From Agrobacterium tumefaciens (GTDB taxonomy: Bacteria > Pseudomonadota > Alphaproteobacteria > Rhizobiales > Rhizobiaceae): a stretch of 64,000 nt of DNA. This document shows, piece after piece, positions 55,369 through 64,000 of the stretch (position 1 is its first letter; the number at the start of each line of letters is the position of its first letter). The position numbers were made by a program, and so were the translations under genes. A model generated the notes under the pieces. It saw only the letters and a program-made list of their open reading frames with translations, was not told the origin of the DNA and ran no database searches. The stretch covers positions 558,001 through 622,000 of the forward strand of contig NZ_JXQV01000009.1 of the NCBI RefSeq assembly GCF_000834635.1. Reading direction: 5' to 3'.

Positions 55369-56297
55369 TGGCCAGCCTCCTTCGGGTCGAGCGCATCGCG
55401 AAGGCCGTCTCCAAGTAAGTTGAAGCCGAGGCTCACAATGAGGATGGCGATGCCGGGCATGGCCGCAACCCACCATTGATCGAGAATGAAGCGGCGGCCG
55501 GATGCAATCATCGCGCCCCATTCCGGCAGCGGCGGCTGGGCACCGAGGCCCAGAAAGCCGAGACCGGCAGCGGTCAGAATGATGCCCGCCATATCCAGCG
55601 TGACACGCACGATGAGCGAGGACATGCAGAGCGGCATGACGTGCTTGAGCACGATGCGCCAAGGCGAAGCGCCCATAAGCTGCACCGCCGCGATGAAATC
55701 CGAATGGCGAAACGTCATGGTTTCAGCGCGGGCAATGCGCGCATAGGGCGGCCATGAGGTGATGGCGATGGCGAGAACCGCATTCTCGATGCCGGGGCCG
55801 AGCGCCGCAACCAGCGCCAGCGCCAGAACGAGTTTCGGGAAGGCCAGAAAGATATCCGTGATCCGCATCAAAACCGCATCCACCCAGCCACCGGCATAAC
55901 CGGCAACCGTGCCGACGATGAGGCCGACGGGCGCGGCGATGATGGCAACGAGCAGCACGACAAACAGGGTCAGGCGAGAACCATGAATGAGGCGCGAGAG
56001 AATATCGCGCCCCTGATCATCCGTGCCGAGCAGATAGCCCTCGCTGCCGGGGGCCAGCAGGCGGGCATTGCGCAGATCACCCTGCACGGCGGAATGCGGA
56101 GCCAGCACATCGGCAAAGATGGCGACCAAAACCAGCGCCATGATGATGCCGAGACCGGCCAGCGCCAATCGATTTTCTGAAAAGCGCCGCCAGATGACAT
56201 AGGCGCGGCCAAGCCGTGCCTGTTTGCGCGATGTCGGACGCTCCGACAGCAGCCATTCGCGGCTATAGGGTTTCAATGGAGTCAAAGCTGTCGTCAT
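55365..56297 (-). CDS. peptide-type ABC permease 2 (DppC-like), system 2
   Basis: A 310-residue permease. GYLLGTDDQGRDILSRLIHGSRL and the EAA loop AVQLMGASPWRIVLKHVMPLCMS are typical. About six helices after a 50-residue cytoplasmic start. It overlaps both neighbours by ATGA, so translation is tightly coupled. Confidence 0.92.
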   Translation of the reverse strand: MTTALTPLKPYSREWLLSERPTSRKQARLGRAYVIWRRFSENRLALAGLGIIMALVLVAIFADVLAPHSAVQGDLRNARLLAPGSEGYLLGTDDQGRDILSRLIHGSRLTLFVVLLVAIIAAPVGLIVGTVAGYAGGWVDAVLMRITDIFLAFPKLVLALALVAALGPGIENAVLAIAITSWPPYARIARAETMTFRHSDFIAAVQLMGASPWRIVLKHVMPLCMSSLIVRVTLDMAGIILTAAGLGFLGLGAQPPLPEWGAMIASGRRFILDQWWVAAMPGIAILIVSLGFNLLGDGLRDALDPKEAGQ

Positions 56298-57361
56298 CGG
56301 CTGCGCGTCCTTGGATCGAGCGTCCGGTAGAGCAGATCGGACAGGAGATTGATGCTGATGAACACAGCGCCAATCACGATGGTGCCGCCGAGAACGGCGT
56401 TCATATCCGCATTCTGCAGGGAATTGGTGATGTAAAGCCCAAGCCCCGGCCAGGAGAAGATGGTTTCCGTCAAAACGGAGCCCTCCAGCAGACCGGCATA
56501 GGACAGCACGATGACGGTGAGCAACGGCACGGCGGCGTTGCGCAACGCATGGAACCAGATGATGCGGGTTTCCGAGAGACCCTTGGCACGGGCCGCCACG
56601 ATATATTCCTGCGCGAGTTCGTTCAGCATGAAGGAGCGCGTCATGCGGCTGATATAGGCCAGCGAGAAATAGCCGAGCAGACCGGCAGGCAAAATGATGT
56701 GGCGGAAAAGATCCCACAGCACATCCCACTGGCCCTGCATGAAGGCATCCAGCAGATAAAAGCCTGTCACGGGCGTGAAGGTGAACTCGTAGACGATATC
56801 CATGCGACCGGGATAGGCGACCCAGTTCAGCTTGGCGTAAAACACCAGAAGCGCCAGAAGGCCGAGCCAGAAGATCGGCACGGAGTAACCCACAAGCCCG
56901 ATGATGCGCACGATCTGGTCGATGATACTGCCGCGCTTGACGGCGGCCAGAACGCCGAGCGGAATGCCGAAGACAGCGCCAATCAGGGTGCCGATGGTGG
57001 CAAGCTCAATGGTGGCCGGAAACACCCTGATGATATCGGTCATCACGGGATTGGTGGTCAAAACGGACGTGCCGAAATCACCCGACAGCGCCTGCTTGAT
57101 ATAGAGGAAAAACTGCTGCCAGAGCGGCAGGTTGAGGCCGAGTTCCTCGCGCACCCGCTCCACCACATGGGCAGGCGCACGGTCCCCCACGATAGCGAGA
57201 GCCGGATCGATGGGAATGACGCGCCCGATGAAGAATGTGACCGCCAAAAGCCCTAAAAAGGTGGTGATGACGGTAACGAGGAAGCCGAGGACGGCTGTCA
57301 GGCGCTTGTTGGCGCGGCTTCTGCCGCGCCTTGGCCTTGGCACTGTTTCAATGATGCTCAC
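56294..57361 (-). CDS. peptide-type ABC permease 1 (DppB-like), system 2
   Basis: A 355-residue permease. VVERVREELGLNLPLWQQFF and the loop YIVAARAKGLSETRIIWFHALRNAAVPLL are DppB/OppB marks. An Arg-rich cytoplasmic N terminus (PRPRRGRSRANKR) precedes six helices. The start is GTG at 57361 with a weak SD; it lies 18 bp after the SBP gene. Confidence 0.9.
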   Translation of the reverse strand: MSIIETVPRPRRGRSRANKRLTAVLGFLVTVITTFLGLLAVTFFIGRVIPIDPALAIVGDRAPAHVVERVREELGLNLPLWQQFFLYIKQALSGDFGTSVLTTNPVMTDIIRVFPATIELATIGTLIGAVFGIPLGVLAAVKRGSIIDQIVRIIGLVGYSVPIFWLGLLALLVFYAKLNWVAYPGRMDIVYEFTFTPVTGFYLLDAFMQGQWDVLWDLFRHIILPAGLLGYFSLAYISRMTRSFMLNELAQEYIVAARAKGLSETRIIWFHALRNAAVPLLTVIVLSYAGLLEGSVLTETIFSWPGLGLYITNSLQNADMNAVLGGTIVIGAVFISINLLSDLLYRTLDPRTRSR

Positions 57362-57379
57362 TGGATCAATCCCGCCGGA

Positions 57380-59020
57380 TCATTCCTTGGAGATCGGATA
57401 GACATAGTTGGTGTCGAAGCTCGGTCCAAGCTTCAGGCCTTTAAGTTTTTTCGAGTATCCAGCCACTTCCGTCTGCTGGAAGATCACTAGGAATGGACCT
57501 TTTTCCAGCACCTTCTTTTGGAGATCCTCGTAAATTTTGGCGCGCTTTGCACTATCCTTCTCCAGAAGTGCAGATTGCGTTTCCTTGGTCAGATCAGGAA
57601 CGTCCCAGGCATTGCGCCAGGCCAGCGTCTTGTTTTTTCCATCGTCAGCATTGTCGTAATTGATGGTGAAGGTTTCGGCATTCGAATTCGGGTCGAAATA
57701 GTCAGAACCCCACTGGCCGATATACATATCATGCGTCCGCGCACGGTATTTTGTCAGCGTCTGCTTGCCGTCACCCGGAATGATTTCAAGCTTGATACCG
57801 GCCTGAGCCAGCGTCTGCTGAAAGTTTTCAGCAATACCGGTCACAGGCTGCGTGTTGCGCACGTCAATGGTGACGGTGAAGCCGTCCTTGAGGCCAGCTT
57901 TCGCCAGCAATTCCTTGGCCTTGGCAACATCCAGCTTGTATGGATTTTCATCCAGTGCGCCCAGTTGGCCCTTCGGCAGGAATGTCTGGTGGATCTCACC
58001 GATACCCTTGATCAGCGTTTCACCGATAGCATCGTAATCAACGAGATATTTGAAGGCCTCGACGACTTCAGGCTTCTTGAGGTTCTCGTTTTTCTGGTTG
58101 AGGCTGATGTAATAGACAGTGCCCTTTGGCGCGGAGGTGACGGCCAGGCTATCCTTTTTGCTCACGGCATCCACGTCACCGGGCTCAAGGTTACGGGCAA
58201 CATCAATGTCGCCATTTTCAAGAGCCAGCCGCTGGCCAGAGCTTTCCTTCATGTGGCGATAAACGACGCGCTTCAACTTTGGCTTCTCGCCGTAATAATT
58301 CGGGTTCGCTTCCAGAATAACGGCCTCATTGGCCTTCCAGCCAAGGATCTTGTACGGGCCAGAACCCGCATAACCGGTTTTCAGAAACTCGTTGCCGAAG
58401 TCACTTTCATATTTGTAGTCAGCACTTGCCGTGACGGCTTTCGCCTTTTCCATCACCAGCTTTTTGTCCACAACGGAAGCAACCGTCGATGTCAGCACGT
58501 TGAGCACGAAGCTCGGCGCGTAGGGCTTGTCGACTGTCAGCACGAAGGTAGTCGCATCCGACGCCTTGGCTTTCTCGTTGACGTTGTCGCCCTTGAGGCC
58601 GAACTGGGTCAGAAGAAACGCTGGTGATTTATCAAGCTTCACGGCGCGCTCGAAAGAAAACGCGACATCTTCGGCAGTCAGCGGATTTCCGGACGCAAAC
58701 TTCAAGCCGGACTTGAGCTTGAACGTATATGTCATGCCGTCCTCAGAGATCGTCCAGCTTTCGGCGAGATCGCCGATGACCTTGGATGTGTCGGCAATAT
58801 CGATGGATACGAGCTTGCTATAGGTGTTGCCGGTAACTTCAGCGGCCGACAGCTCAAACGCCTCGCCCGGATCAAGCGTGATGATGTCATCGATGGCGAA
58901 GCCTTCCACCAGCGTATCGGCAGGGGTTGCGGCAAAGGCCTGTGGCGCGGCAAGAGAGAGCATCGATAGCGCCACACTGGTGGCGAGGATGCGGGCGGCT
59001 TTGTTGAGCGATTTGTTCAT
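57380..59020 (-). CDS. peptide-type ABC solute-binding protein (family 5), system 2
   Basis: A 546-residue periplasmic protein. Signal peptide about 1-30 (ending LAAPQAFA), then ADTLVEGFAIDDIITLDPGEAFE. The segment ESWTISEDGMTYTFKLKSGLKF is a family-5 hallmark. GGGGAAG precedes the ATG at 59020. It follows the M19 dipeptidase by 37 bp, which points to a dipeptide or modified peptide as cargo. Confidence 0.92.
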   Translation of the reverse strand: MNKSLNKAARILATSVALSMLSLAAPQAFAATPADTLVEGFAIDDIITLDPGEAFELSAAEVTGNTYSKLVSIDIADTSKVIGDLAESWTISEDGMTYTFKLKSGLKFASGNPLTAEDVAFSFERAVKLDKSPAFLLTQFGLKGDNVNEKAKASDATTFVLTVDKPYAPSFVLNVLTSTVASVVDKKLVMEKAKAVTASADYKYESDFGNEFLKTGYAGSGPYKILGWKANEAVILEANPNYYGEKPKLKRVVYRHMKESSGQRLALENGDIDVARNLEPGDVDAVSKKDSLAVTSAPKGTVYYISLNQKNENLKKPEVVEAFKYLVDYDAIGETLIKGIGEIHQTFLPKGQLGALDENPYKLDVAKAKELLAKAGLKDGFTVTIDVRNTQPVTGIAENFQQTLAQAGIKLEIIPGDGKQTLTKYRARTHDMYIGQWGSDYFDPNSNAETFTINYDNADDGKNKTLAWRNAWDVPDLTKETQSALLEKDSAKRAKIYEDLQKKVLEKGPFLVIFQQTEVAGYSKKLKGLKLGPSFDTNYVYPISKE

Positions 59021-59057
59021 CGTCTTCCCCTGTTGTTTTTTCTTTGGTTCACTTGTC

Positions 59058-60113
59058 TCAGGCGGGCTCGTGCCATGCCTGAGCCAAAACACGCAGCCAG
59101 TTTTCCCGGCAAATCTTAGCAAGGTCTTCATTAGCGTAGCCCGCAGATTTGAGTGCGGCAACAAGATTATTGTTGCCGCTCGCATCGCGAATTTCTGCGG
59201 GGATCGTTGCGCCATCGAAGTCGGAACCGAGCGCCACGCAATCAATGCCCATGCGCTCGACCATGTAATCAATATGCTGGACCATGAGGGACAGCGGCGT
59301 TTCGGCGTTATCGCGCGCATCCGGCCGCAGCATCGTTACGGCATAGTTGAGGCCAACCAAGCCCTTGCTTTCCTTGATCGCATCCATCTGCCTGTCGGTC
59401 AGATTGCGCGCCACTGGCGTCAACACATGGACATTGGAATGGCTGGCGACCAGTGGTTGATCCGTGGATTTGGCCACGTCCCAGAAGCCTTTTTCGGTGA
59501 TATGGGCGAGATCGATGAGGATGCCGAGCTGGTTGCAGCGTTTGACCAGCGCAAAGCCGGCATCCTTCAGGCCCGGCGCAGTATCAGGCGACATGGGGTA
59601 GGCAAAGGGAACGCCATGGCCGAAGATATTGTGGCGGCTCCAGACGGGACCAAGCGAGCGCAGGCCCGCCGCATAAAACACATCCAGCGCATCCAGATCG
59701 GCGGCGATCGGCTCGCAGCCTTCCATGTGCAGCACGGCGGCGAAGACACCGTCTGCCATCGCCTTGCGAATATCCGCCGTCGAGCGGCAGAGTTTCCAGC
59801 CGCCAGCCTGCTCCAGTCGCAGCGCGATGGCGGCCTTTTCCATCGCGATATCGAGGGATGGCTCTCGCTTCAGCGGGGCCGCAAGCGGCGTTACATAATG
59901 ACCGTTGGCATCTGGTTCCTTGAGGATTAGATCCCCCGATGGAATGTAGATGGCGCAGATGCCGCCAGCCAGACCGCCAGCCTTGGCGCGCGGTGCATCG
60001 ATGTGGCCTTCATGCGTGCCTTCCATGAACTCTTTGACCGGATCACCCCCGGATTTGGCAGTGCGCCAGAGCCGCAGGAGCACATCATTATGACCGTCAA
60101 AAACTGGTTGCAT
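59058..60113 (-). CDS. membrane dipeptidase (peptidase family M19)
   Basis: A 351-residue zinc dipeptidase. Metal and active-site segments: FDGHNDVLLRLW (His-x-Asp), LHMEGCEPI (bridging Glu), VASHSNVHVLTP, and a late LGSDFDG. Members cleave dipeptides, often with a D-residue second. There is no signal peptide, so it probably acts in the cytosol on peptides brought in by the ABC system encoded just downstream. It opens that operon. Confidence 0.9.
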   Translation of the reverse strand: MQPVFDGHNDVLLRLWRTAKSGGDPVKEFMEGTHEGHIDAPRAKAGGLAGGICAIYIPSGDLILKEPDANGHYVTPLAAPLKREPSLDIAMEKAAIALRLEQAGGWKLCRSTADIRKAMADGVFAAVLHMEGCEPIAADLDALDVFYAAGLRSLGPVWSRHNIFGHGVPFAYPMSPDTAPGLKDAGFALVKRCNQLGILIDLAHITEKGFWDVAKSTDQPLVASHSNVHVLTPVARNLTDRQMDAIKESKGLVGLNYAVTMLRPDARDNAETPLSLMVQHIDYMVERMGIDCVALGSDFDGATIPAEIRDASGNNNLVAALKSAGYANEDLAKICRENWLRVLAQAWHEPA

Positions 60114-60263
60114 TCAAGAATTCCCGAGCGGAAAAGTAGCGTTTTTCTGTTTAAATCCATGGGCTTGACAAAAGCACGATCCGCAGCCCATTGCGGCGAC
60201 ATCGATCCTAGGCCTATCAATCACAGCTCCGCAAGTCAGAAATTGTGCAGGATGAAAAATTAA

Positions 60264-60935
60264 TCAGGAGAGCCAACTATCGCCTGTCTTCTTCAGGAGC
60301 GGCGTTTTGAAAACACCCTGCACCCTATCAGGCCATTCAGCCCCAAAACTCGCAAGCGTTTCGCGCCACCGCTCAGATTGCAGCATGGCGGCACCGATGA
60401 CGACAGGCTGTATGTTCGAGACTGCGAGAAGCGACAGGCCTGCGACAATGGAGGTGCCGCTGGAAATGACATCGTCTACCAGCGCGACGCGTTTGCCTTG
60501 CAGAAGCGGCAGCATGCGCGGGTCGATATAGAGGCGTTTCTGCTGCTGTGTCGTGATCGAGGACATCGGCACGGAGAGTTCTTCGAGATACCAGAATTTT
60601 CGCGAGGTGCCGAGGGGCACATAGCGGCTGTGACCGAGATGGCGCGCGACGGCTGCGGCCAGAGTGAGACCCAGCGTCGGCAGGCCGACGACAATGTCGA
60701 TATCGAAGGCCTTGAGCTTGTGTGCCAGATCCTGCGCCAAGGCTTCCAGCACCGGGAAGGACGCCTGATTGGCGATCAGCGATGCAAGCGCATGTTCCCC
60801 GTCAGACAAAGGGCGGATCGGCAGCTGCAATTGCCTGCCATCATCGAGCGTGGCGGGGAAGAAACCGGAATGTGGACCATCCGCCTTAAAACTATCAGCC
60901 GCGTGGAGGTCCTGCCAGAATTCGTGCGGTTTCAT
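60264..60935 (-). CDS. phosphoribosyltransferase, orotate PRTase-like
   Basis: A 223-residue type I PRTase. The PRPP motif is in RVALVDDVISSGTSI, and DIDIVVGLPTLGLTLAAAVARHLG and SRYVPLGTSRKFWY resemble the orotate PRTase fold. The catalytic loop differs from housekeeping PyrE, so the base used is uncertain. AGGA lies 8 nt before the ATG. A near-perfect 18-bp palindrome (60953-60970) lies just upstream. It is divergent from the M20 gene and 150 bp before the M19 operon. Confidence 0.8.
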   Translation of the reverse strand: MKPHEFWQDLHAADSFKADGPHSGFFPATLDDGRQLQLPIRPLSDGEHALASLIANQASFPVLEALAQDLAHKLKAFDIDIVVGLPTLGLTLAAAVARHLGHSRYVPLGTSRKFWYLEELSVPMSSITTQQQKRLYIDPRMLPLLQGKRVALVDDVISSGTSIVAGLSLLAVSNIQPVVIGAAMLQSERWRETLASFGAEWPDRVQGVFKTPLLKKTGDSWLS

Positions 60936-60952
60936 GACAATGTCCTTCAGTA

Positions 60953-60970
60953 TTTTGGGTCGATCCAAAA
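60953..60970. promoter_or_regulatory. 18-bp palindrome between PRTase and M20 genes
   Basis: TTTTGG-GTCGAT-CCAAAA, symmetric at 16 of 18 positions about a TCGA centre. It lies 17 bp before the PRTase start and 72 bp before the M20 start, within their shared 107-bp gap. It is a likely operator, regulator unknown. Confidence 0.5.
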
Positions 60971-61042
60971 GTTTCTATTAATTCTCAGGGGCTTCTGCAC
61001 TAGAAAAGAGCTCTGTTTCGACATCGCAAGGATAGACCGCCC

Positions 61043-62215
61043 ATGAAACCGCATGACCGGATTGCGCAAGACCTGCCGTTTCTGACCGCGTTCCGGCAGG
61101 ACCTGCACGCCAACCCGGAACTGGGTTTCGAAGAGGTGCGCACCAGCGCGCTGGTGGCCGCGCAGCTGGAAGAGGCAGGCATTGCGGTGCATCGCGGCCT
61201 GGGCGTGACGGGTGTCGTCGGCACGCTTCAGATTGGCAATGGCACCCGCACCATCGGGCTTCGTGCCGATATGGACGCGCTGGCCATGCCTGAAATCGCT
61301 GAGCGGCCCTATCAATCGACCATTGCAGGCAAAATGCACGCCTGCGGCCATGATGGCCACACCACCATGTTGCTGGGGGCGGCGCGCCATCTGGCGGCAA
61401 CGCGCAATTTTTCCGGCACCGTGCATTTCATCTTCCAGCCTGCCGAAGAGGGACGCGGCGGCGCACGGAAGATGGTGGAAGACGGGCTGTTTGATCTCTT
61501 CCCCTGCGATGCCGTCTATGGGCTGCACAATATGCCGGGGCTGGACGTGGACGAGATGGCCGTGGTCGAGGGACCGCAACTTGCGTCCTCCGATAGCTGG
61601 CGGGTGACCTTCAAGGGCGTGGGCACCCATGGTGCCAAGCCGCATCTGGGGCGCGACCCGATTACGGCAGCGGGCAGTTTTCTGGCGGCGCTGCAAAGCA
61701 TCGTCGGGCGCGTGGTCGATCCGCTGCAACCGGCTGTCGTCAGCGCCTGTTCGGTGCAGGCGGGTGACCCGAAAGCGCTCAATGTCATTCCTGATCTCGT
61801 GGAAATCGGCGGCACGGCGCGGGCCTATTCGGCCCATGTTCGGGACCAGCTGGAAGAGGAAATCGGGCGGCTGGCCAAGGGAACAGCTGCAATGTTCGGC
61901 ATCGAGGCGGCTTACGACTTCATCCGCCGCATACCGCCCGTCATCAATGATGCGGATGCCACGCAGCGCGCCTTGAAGGCTGCCCGGAGCGTTTTCGGCG
62001 AAAAGGCACGAACCGCCTTCCCACCCTCGACTGCCGGTGATGATTTCTCGTTCTTCGCAGGCCAGGCACCCGGCTGCTATGTGTGGCTCGGCAACGGCCC
62101 CGCCGTGGACGGCGCGCTGCACCACAACACGTCCTATGATTTCAACGATGATGCGATCGCGTCAGGTGTTGCCTTCTGGACGACGCTGGTGGAGCAGGAA
62201 CTGGCTGGGGCGTGA
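61043..62215 (+). CDS. M20-family amidohydrolase (hippurate/N-acyl amino acid hydrolase type)
   Basis: A 390-residue metalloenzyme. KMHACGHDGHTTMLLGAARHL holds the Cys/His metal ligands, followed by FIFQPAEEGRGGARKMVEDG with the catalytic Glu and a late dimerisation domain (about 185-290). Members release amino acids from N-acyl or amide conjugates. AAGGA precedes the ATG. It is divergent from the PRTase gene and convergent with adenine deaminase. Confidence 0.92.
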   Translation: MKPHDRIAQDLPFLTAFRQDLHANPELGFEEVRTSALVAAQLEEAGIAVHRGLGVTGVVGTLQIGNGTRTIGLRADMDALAMPEIAERPYQSTIAGKMHACGHDGHTTMLLGAARHLAATRNFSGTVHFIFQPAEEGRGGARKMVEDGLFDLFPCDAVYGLHNMPGLDVDEMAVVEGPQLASSDSWRVTFKGVGTHGAKPHLGRDPITAAGSFLAALQSIVGRVVDPLQPAVVSACSVQAGDPKALNVIPDLVEIGGTARAYSAHVRDQLEEEIGRLAKGTAAMFGIEAAYDFIRRIPPVINDADATQRALKAARSVFGEKARTAFPPSTAGDDFSFFAGQAPGCYVWLGNGPAVDGALHHNTSYDFNDDAIASGVAFWTTLVEQELAGA

Positions 62216-62230
62216 GCGCACCCTACACTC

Positions 62231-63988
62231 TCAGCCGATAATCTCCAGCACCGGCGTCTCCATAACACTGCCCGCGACCACATCGGCAATGCCCATATCA
62301 GTCTGGTGCGGGCCGATGTTGCAGGCAAGCGTGGCGCCGAAACAGGCTTTGAACACCAGATAGGGTGGCTGCCACTCCACGATATCGCCCACCGCATTCC
62401 GCACGGCCTCGAAACCGGCGGCGACATCGGCCAGCGGCGCATCCGAGACGAGGCCTGAGAGCGGCAGCGGCAACAGGGCCGTGACCTTACCATCAGATGC
62501 GACCGCCATGCCGCCCCCCGCCTTGATGACGGCATTGGCGGCAAGGGTCATATCCTCTGCATTGCCGCCGAAGACCGTGAGATTGTGGCTGTCATGGGCG
62601 ACGGTGGTTGCAAACGCGCCCTGCCATTGGCCCCAGCCTGTGAGAAAACCGGTTTTCGTGACGGGATCGGCCTTGCCGTGGCGGTGGGTGACGGAGATCA
62701 TCGTCGTACCTTCAGGTGGCACCACGAAGCCGTTCTCCACATCGGCATCCACCCTGCCCCATTGCGTGAAACGCGGCTTGTCGATGGTCGCCAGCCGAAC
62801 TCTCTTGCCCTGTGACGGGACCTTGAAATCACTAACCGAGCGGCGCGGTAGCTTCATCGAGTCCTGCAAGGGAGCAGCGTCCATCTCAGGCATTTCAACC
62901 AGCATCCTGCCAGCTTCCGCAACCGGCGTTCCACTGGCCAGCACATGGCGGGCTTTGAACTCCGTGAGATCGTCAAACACCACGATATCGGCACGGCGAC
63001 CGGCAGCGATGAGGCCGAGATCAATGCGTTGAAGACGCATGGCCGCATTGAGCGTGGCAGCGCGCAGCGCCCATTCGGGCTTCAAGCCGTATCTGACCAG
63101 ACGACGCACCACATCATCCAGTCCGCCGTGTTTCACGAGATCATCAGGAAACACGTCGTCGGTGCAGAGTGTCAGGGTCTGAGGCAGGTGACCGAGCGTG
63201 TTCAGGGCTTCCACAAATTCCGGCAGAAGATGATCGTGCGAACCGCGCAACTCGATGGTCAGACCAGCGCGGAGCTTCGCGATCAAATCGGCAGCCGAGG
63301 TCAGCTCATGATCGGATGTAATGCCTGCCGCCATGAAGGCGTTGAGATCAGCCCCCTCAAGACCACGCGCATGGCCGCAGATCATCTTGTCGGAAAACAG
63401 GCCTTCCTGAAGAATGGCGCTCATGCGCGGGTCACGCTCGATAACGCCGCGCATGTTCATGACTTCGGCAACGCCGCCCACCTCCGGCCAGAACAGCATT
63501 TCCGCCATGGCAGAGGCGTCGAAATCCCCATTCGCACGTTCCAGCCCCGGCGCAGAAGGCACGCAGGATGGGGCAAGGATGATGGCGCGAAGGGGCAGGC
63601 CCTTCATGGCGCGGCTTGCCCAGAAAACACCATCGATGCCGTGGACATTGCCGAATTCGTGCGGGTCCCAGACGATGGTCGTCACACCACGCGCAACAAC
63701 AGCCTGCGCATAGGCCGCAGGGGTCACCATCGAGCTTTCGACATGCATATGCGTATCGATCAAACCCGGCGAGACGAAACCACCTGTCGCATCGAGAACA
63801 TGTCCCGCATCTGTCCGTGTTCCGGTCTCATGAACACTTGATATCAGTGGGCCGACAAGGCCGATATCGGCCGGGCGCAGTTCACCTGTGACCATATCGA
63901 CCAGCGTACCGCCACTGATGAGGATATCGAAAGGCTGGTCGCCTCTGGCTGCGGCAACGGCGCGGCTGCGTAGGGCATCGTCAATCAT
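62231..63988 (-). CDS. ade: adenine deaminase
   Basis: A 585-residue amidohydrolase-superfamily enzyme that converts adenine to hypoxanthine plus ammonia. GLIDTHMHVESSMVTP holds the first metal His pair, WDPHEFGNVHG and GHARGLEG follow, and the second half has ISVTHRHGK and VAHDSHNLTVFG, typical of Ade. The length is that of E. coli/B. subtilis Ade. ATG 63988 gives a full-length protein, though the frame stays open to the window edge, so a slightly longer form is possible. Confidence 0.93.
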   Translation of the reverse strand: MIDDALRSRAVAAARGDQPFDILISGGTLVDMVTGELRPADIGLVGPLISSVHETGTRTDAGHVLDATGGFVSPGLIDTHMHVESSMVTPAAYAQAVVARGVTTIVWDPHEFGNVHGIDGVFWASRAMKGLPLRAIILAPSCVPSAPGLERANGDFDASAMAEMLFWPEVGGVAEVMNMRGVIERDPRMSAILQEGLFSDKMICGHARGLEGADLNAFMAAGITSDHELTSAADLIAKLRAGLTIELRGSHDHLLPEFVEALNTLGHLPQTLTLCTDDVFPDDLVKHGGLDDVVRRLVRYGLKPEWALRAATLNAAMRLQRIDLGLIAAGRRADIVVFDDLTEFKARHVLASGTPVAEAGRMLVEMPEMDAAPLQDSMKLPRRSVSDFKVPSQGKRVRLATIDKPRFTQWGRVDADVENGFVVPPEGTTMISVTHRHGKADPVTKTGFLTGWGQWQGAFATTVAHDSHNLTVFGGNAEDMTLAANAVIKAGGGMAVASDGKVTALLPLPLSGLVSDAPLADVAAGFEAVRNAVGDIVEWQPPYLVFKACFGATLACNIGPHQTDMGIADVVAGSVMETPVLEIIG

Positions 63989-64000
63989 GCCATCGCGATC

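Overview
The window reads as a core or chromid segment of an alphaproteobacterium of the Rhizobiaceae, most like Agrobacterium/Rhizobium. The support is the gene content: a sitABCD manganese importer behind Mur-type boxes, a smo/mtlK polyol operon, rhizobial emrAB with a TetR partner, an ExoD-family protein, twin dipeptide ABC systems, and nested intergenic palindromes of a type common in this group. Coding is dense on both strands. I see no tRNA, rRNA, CRISPR array, transposase, integrase or phage gene.

Layout. 1-5,611: end of a NicO metal exporter, a small membrane protein, a GNAT enzyme, a DUF533 protein, KDPG aldolase (eda), an overlapping CYTH-CHAD pair and the tRNA hydroxylase trhO. 5,612-11,693: a nested palindrome, a CHASE4-GGDEF-EAL protein, the metNIQ methionine importer and a nitroreductase. 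11,694-12,368 is the only long stretch without a gene; it holds a second copy of the palindrome. 12,369-16,254: lacI-xylB-xylA xylose operon. 16,395-20,028: emrB and emrA, divergent from a tetR. 20,182-26,058: a TerC protein, an SLC13-type permease, gltX and lysS. 26,236-31,321: a His-rich anchored protein divergent from sitABCD, then a small DUF1328 gene. 31,394-35,279: SDR dehydrogenase divergent from an IclR regulator, and transaldolase divergent from a SorC-family regulator. 35,302-38,251: an Ada-like protein, DUF2244 protein, nth and a CysZ-like protein.

38,524-48,539 is a polyol catabolic block: an RpiR regulator, convergent to an operon of SorC regulator, sugar-binding protein, two permeases, ATPase, mannitol 2-dehydrogenase, HAD phosphatase and a D-ribulokinase-type FGGY kinase. 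48,614-60,113 holds an ExoD protein and two peptide ABC systems: SBP-permease-permease behind a LysR gene with no ATPase genes, and M19 dipeptidase-SBP-permease-permease-ATPase-ATPase. 60,264-63,988 has an orotate-PRTase-like gene divergent from an M20 amidohydrolase, and adenine deaminase.

The genes mainly serve uptake and entry of carbon, metals, methionine and peptides into central metabolism. Xylose (XylAB), polyols (Smo/MtlK/FGGY), KDPG cleavage (Eda) and transaldolase all meet at the pentose phosphate and Entner-Doudoroff pathways. The regulatory DNA is the most informative part: paired operators are visible at lacI, emrA/tetR, sitA and tal/sorC, and the tal/sorC region shows two mirror-image promoters. 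I did not find a wholly new system. The best leads are the tal/sorC module, the His-rich protein beside sitABCD, the polyol operon with no smoS, and the covarying palindromes.
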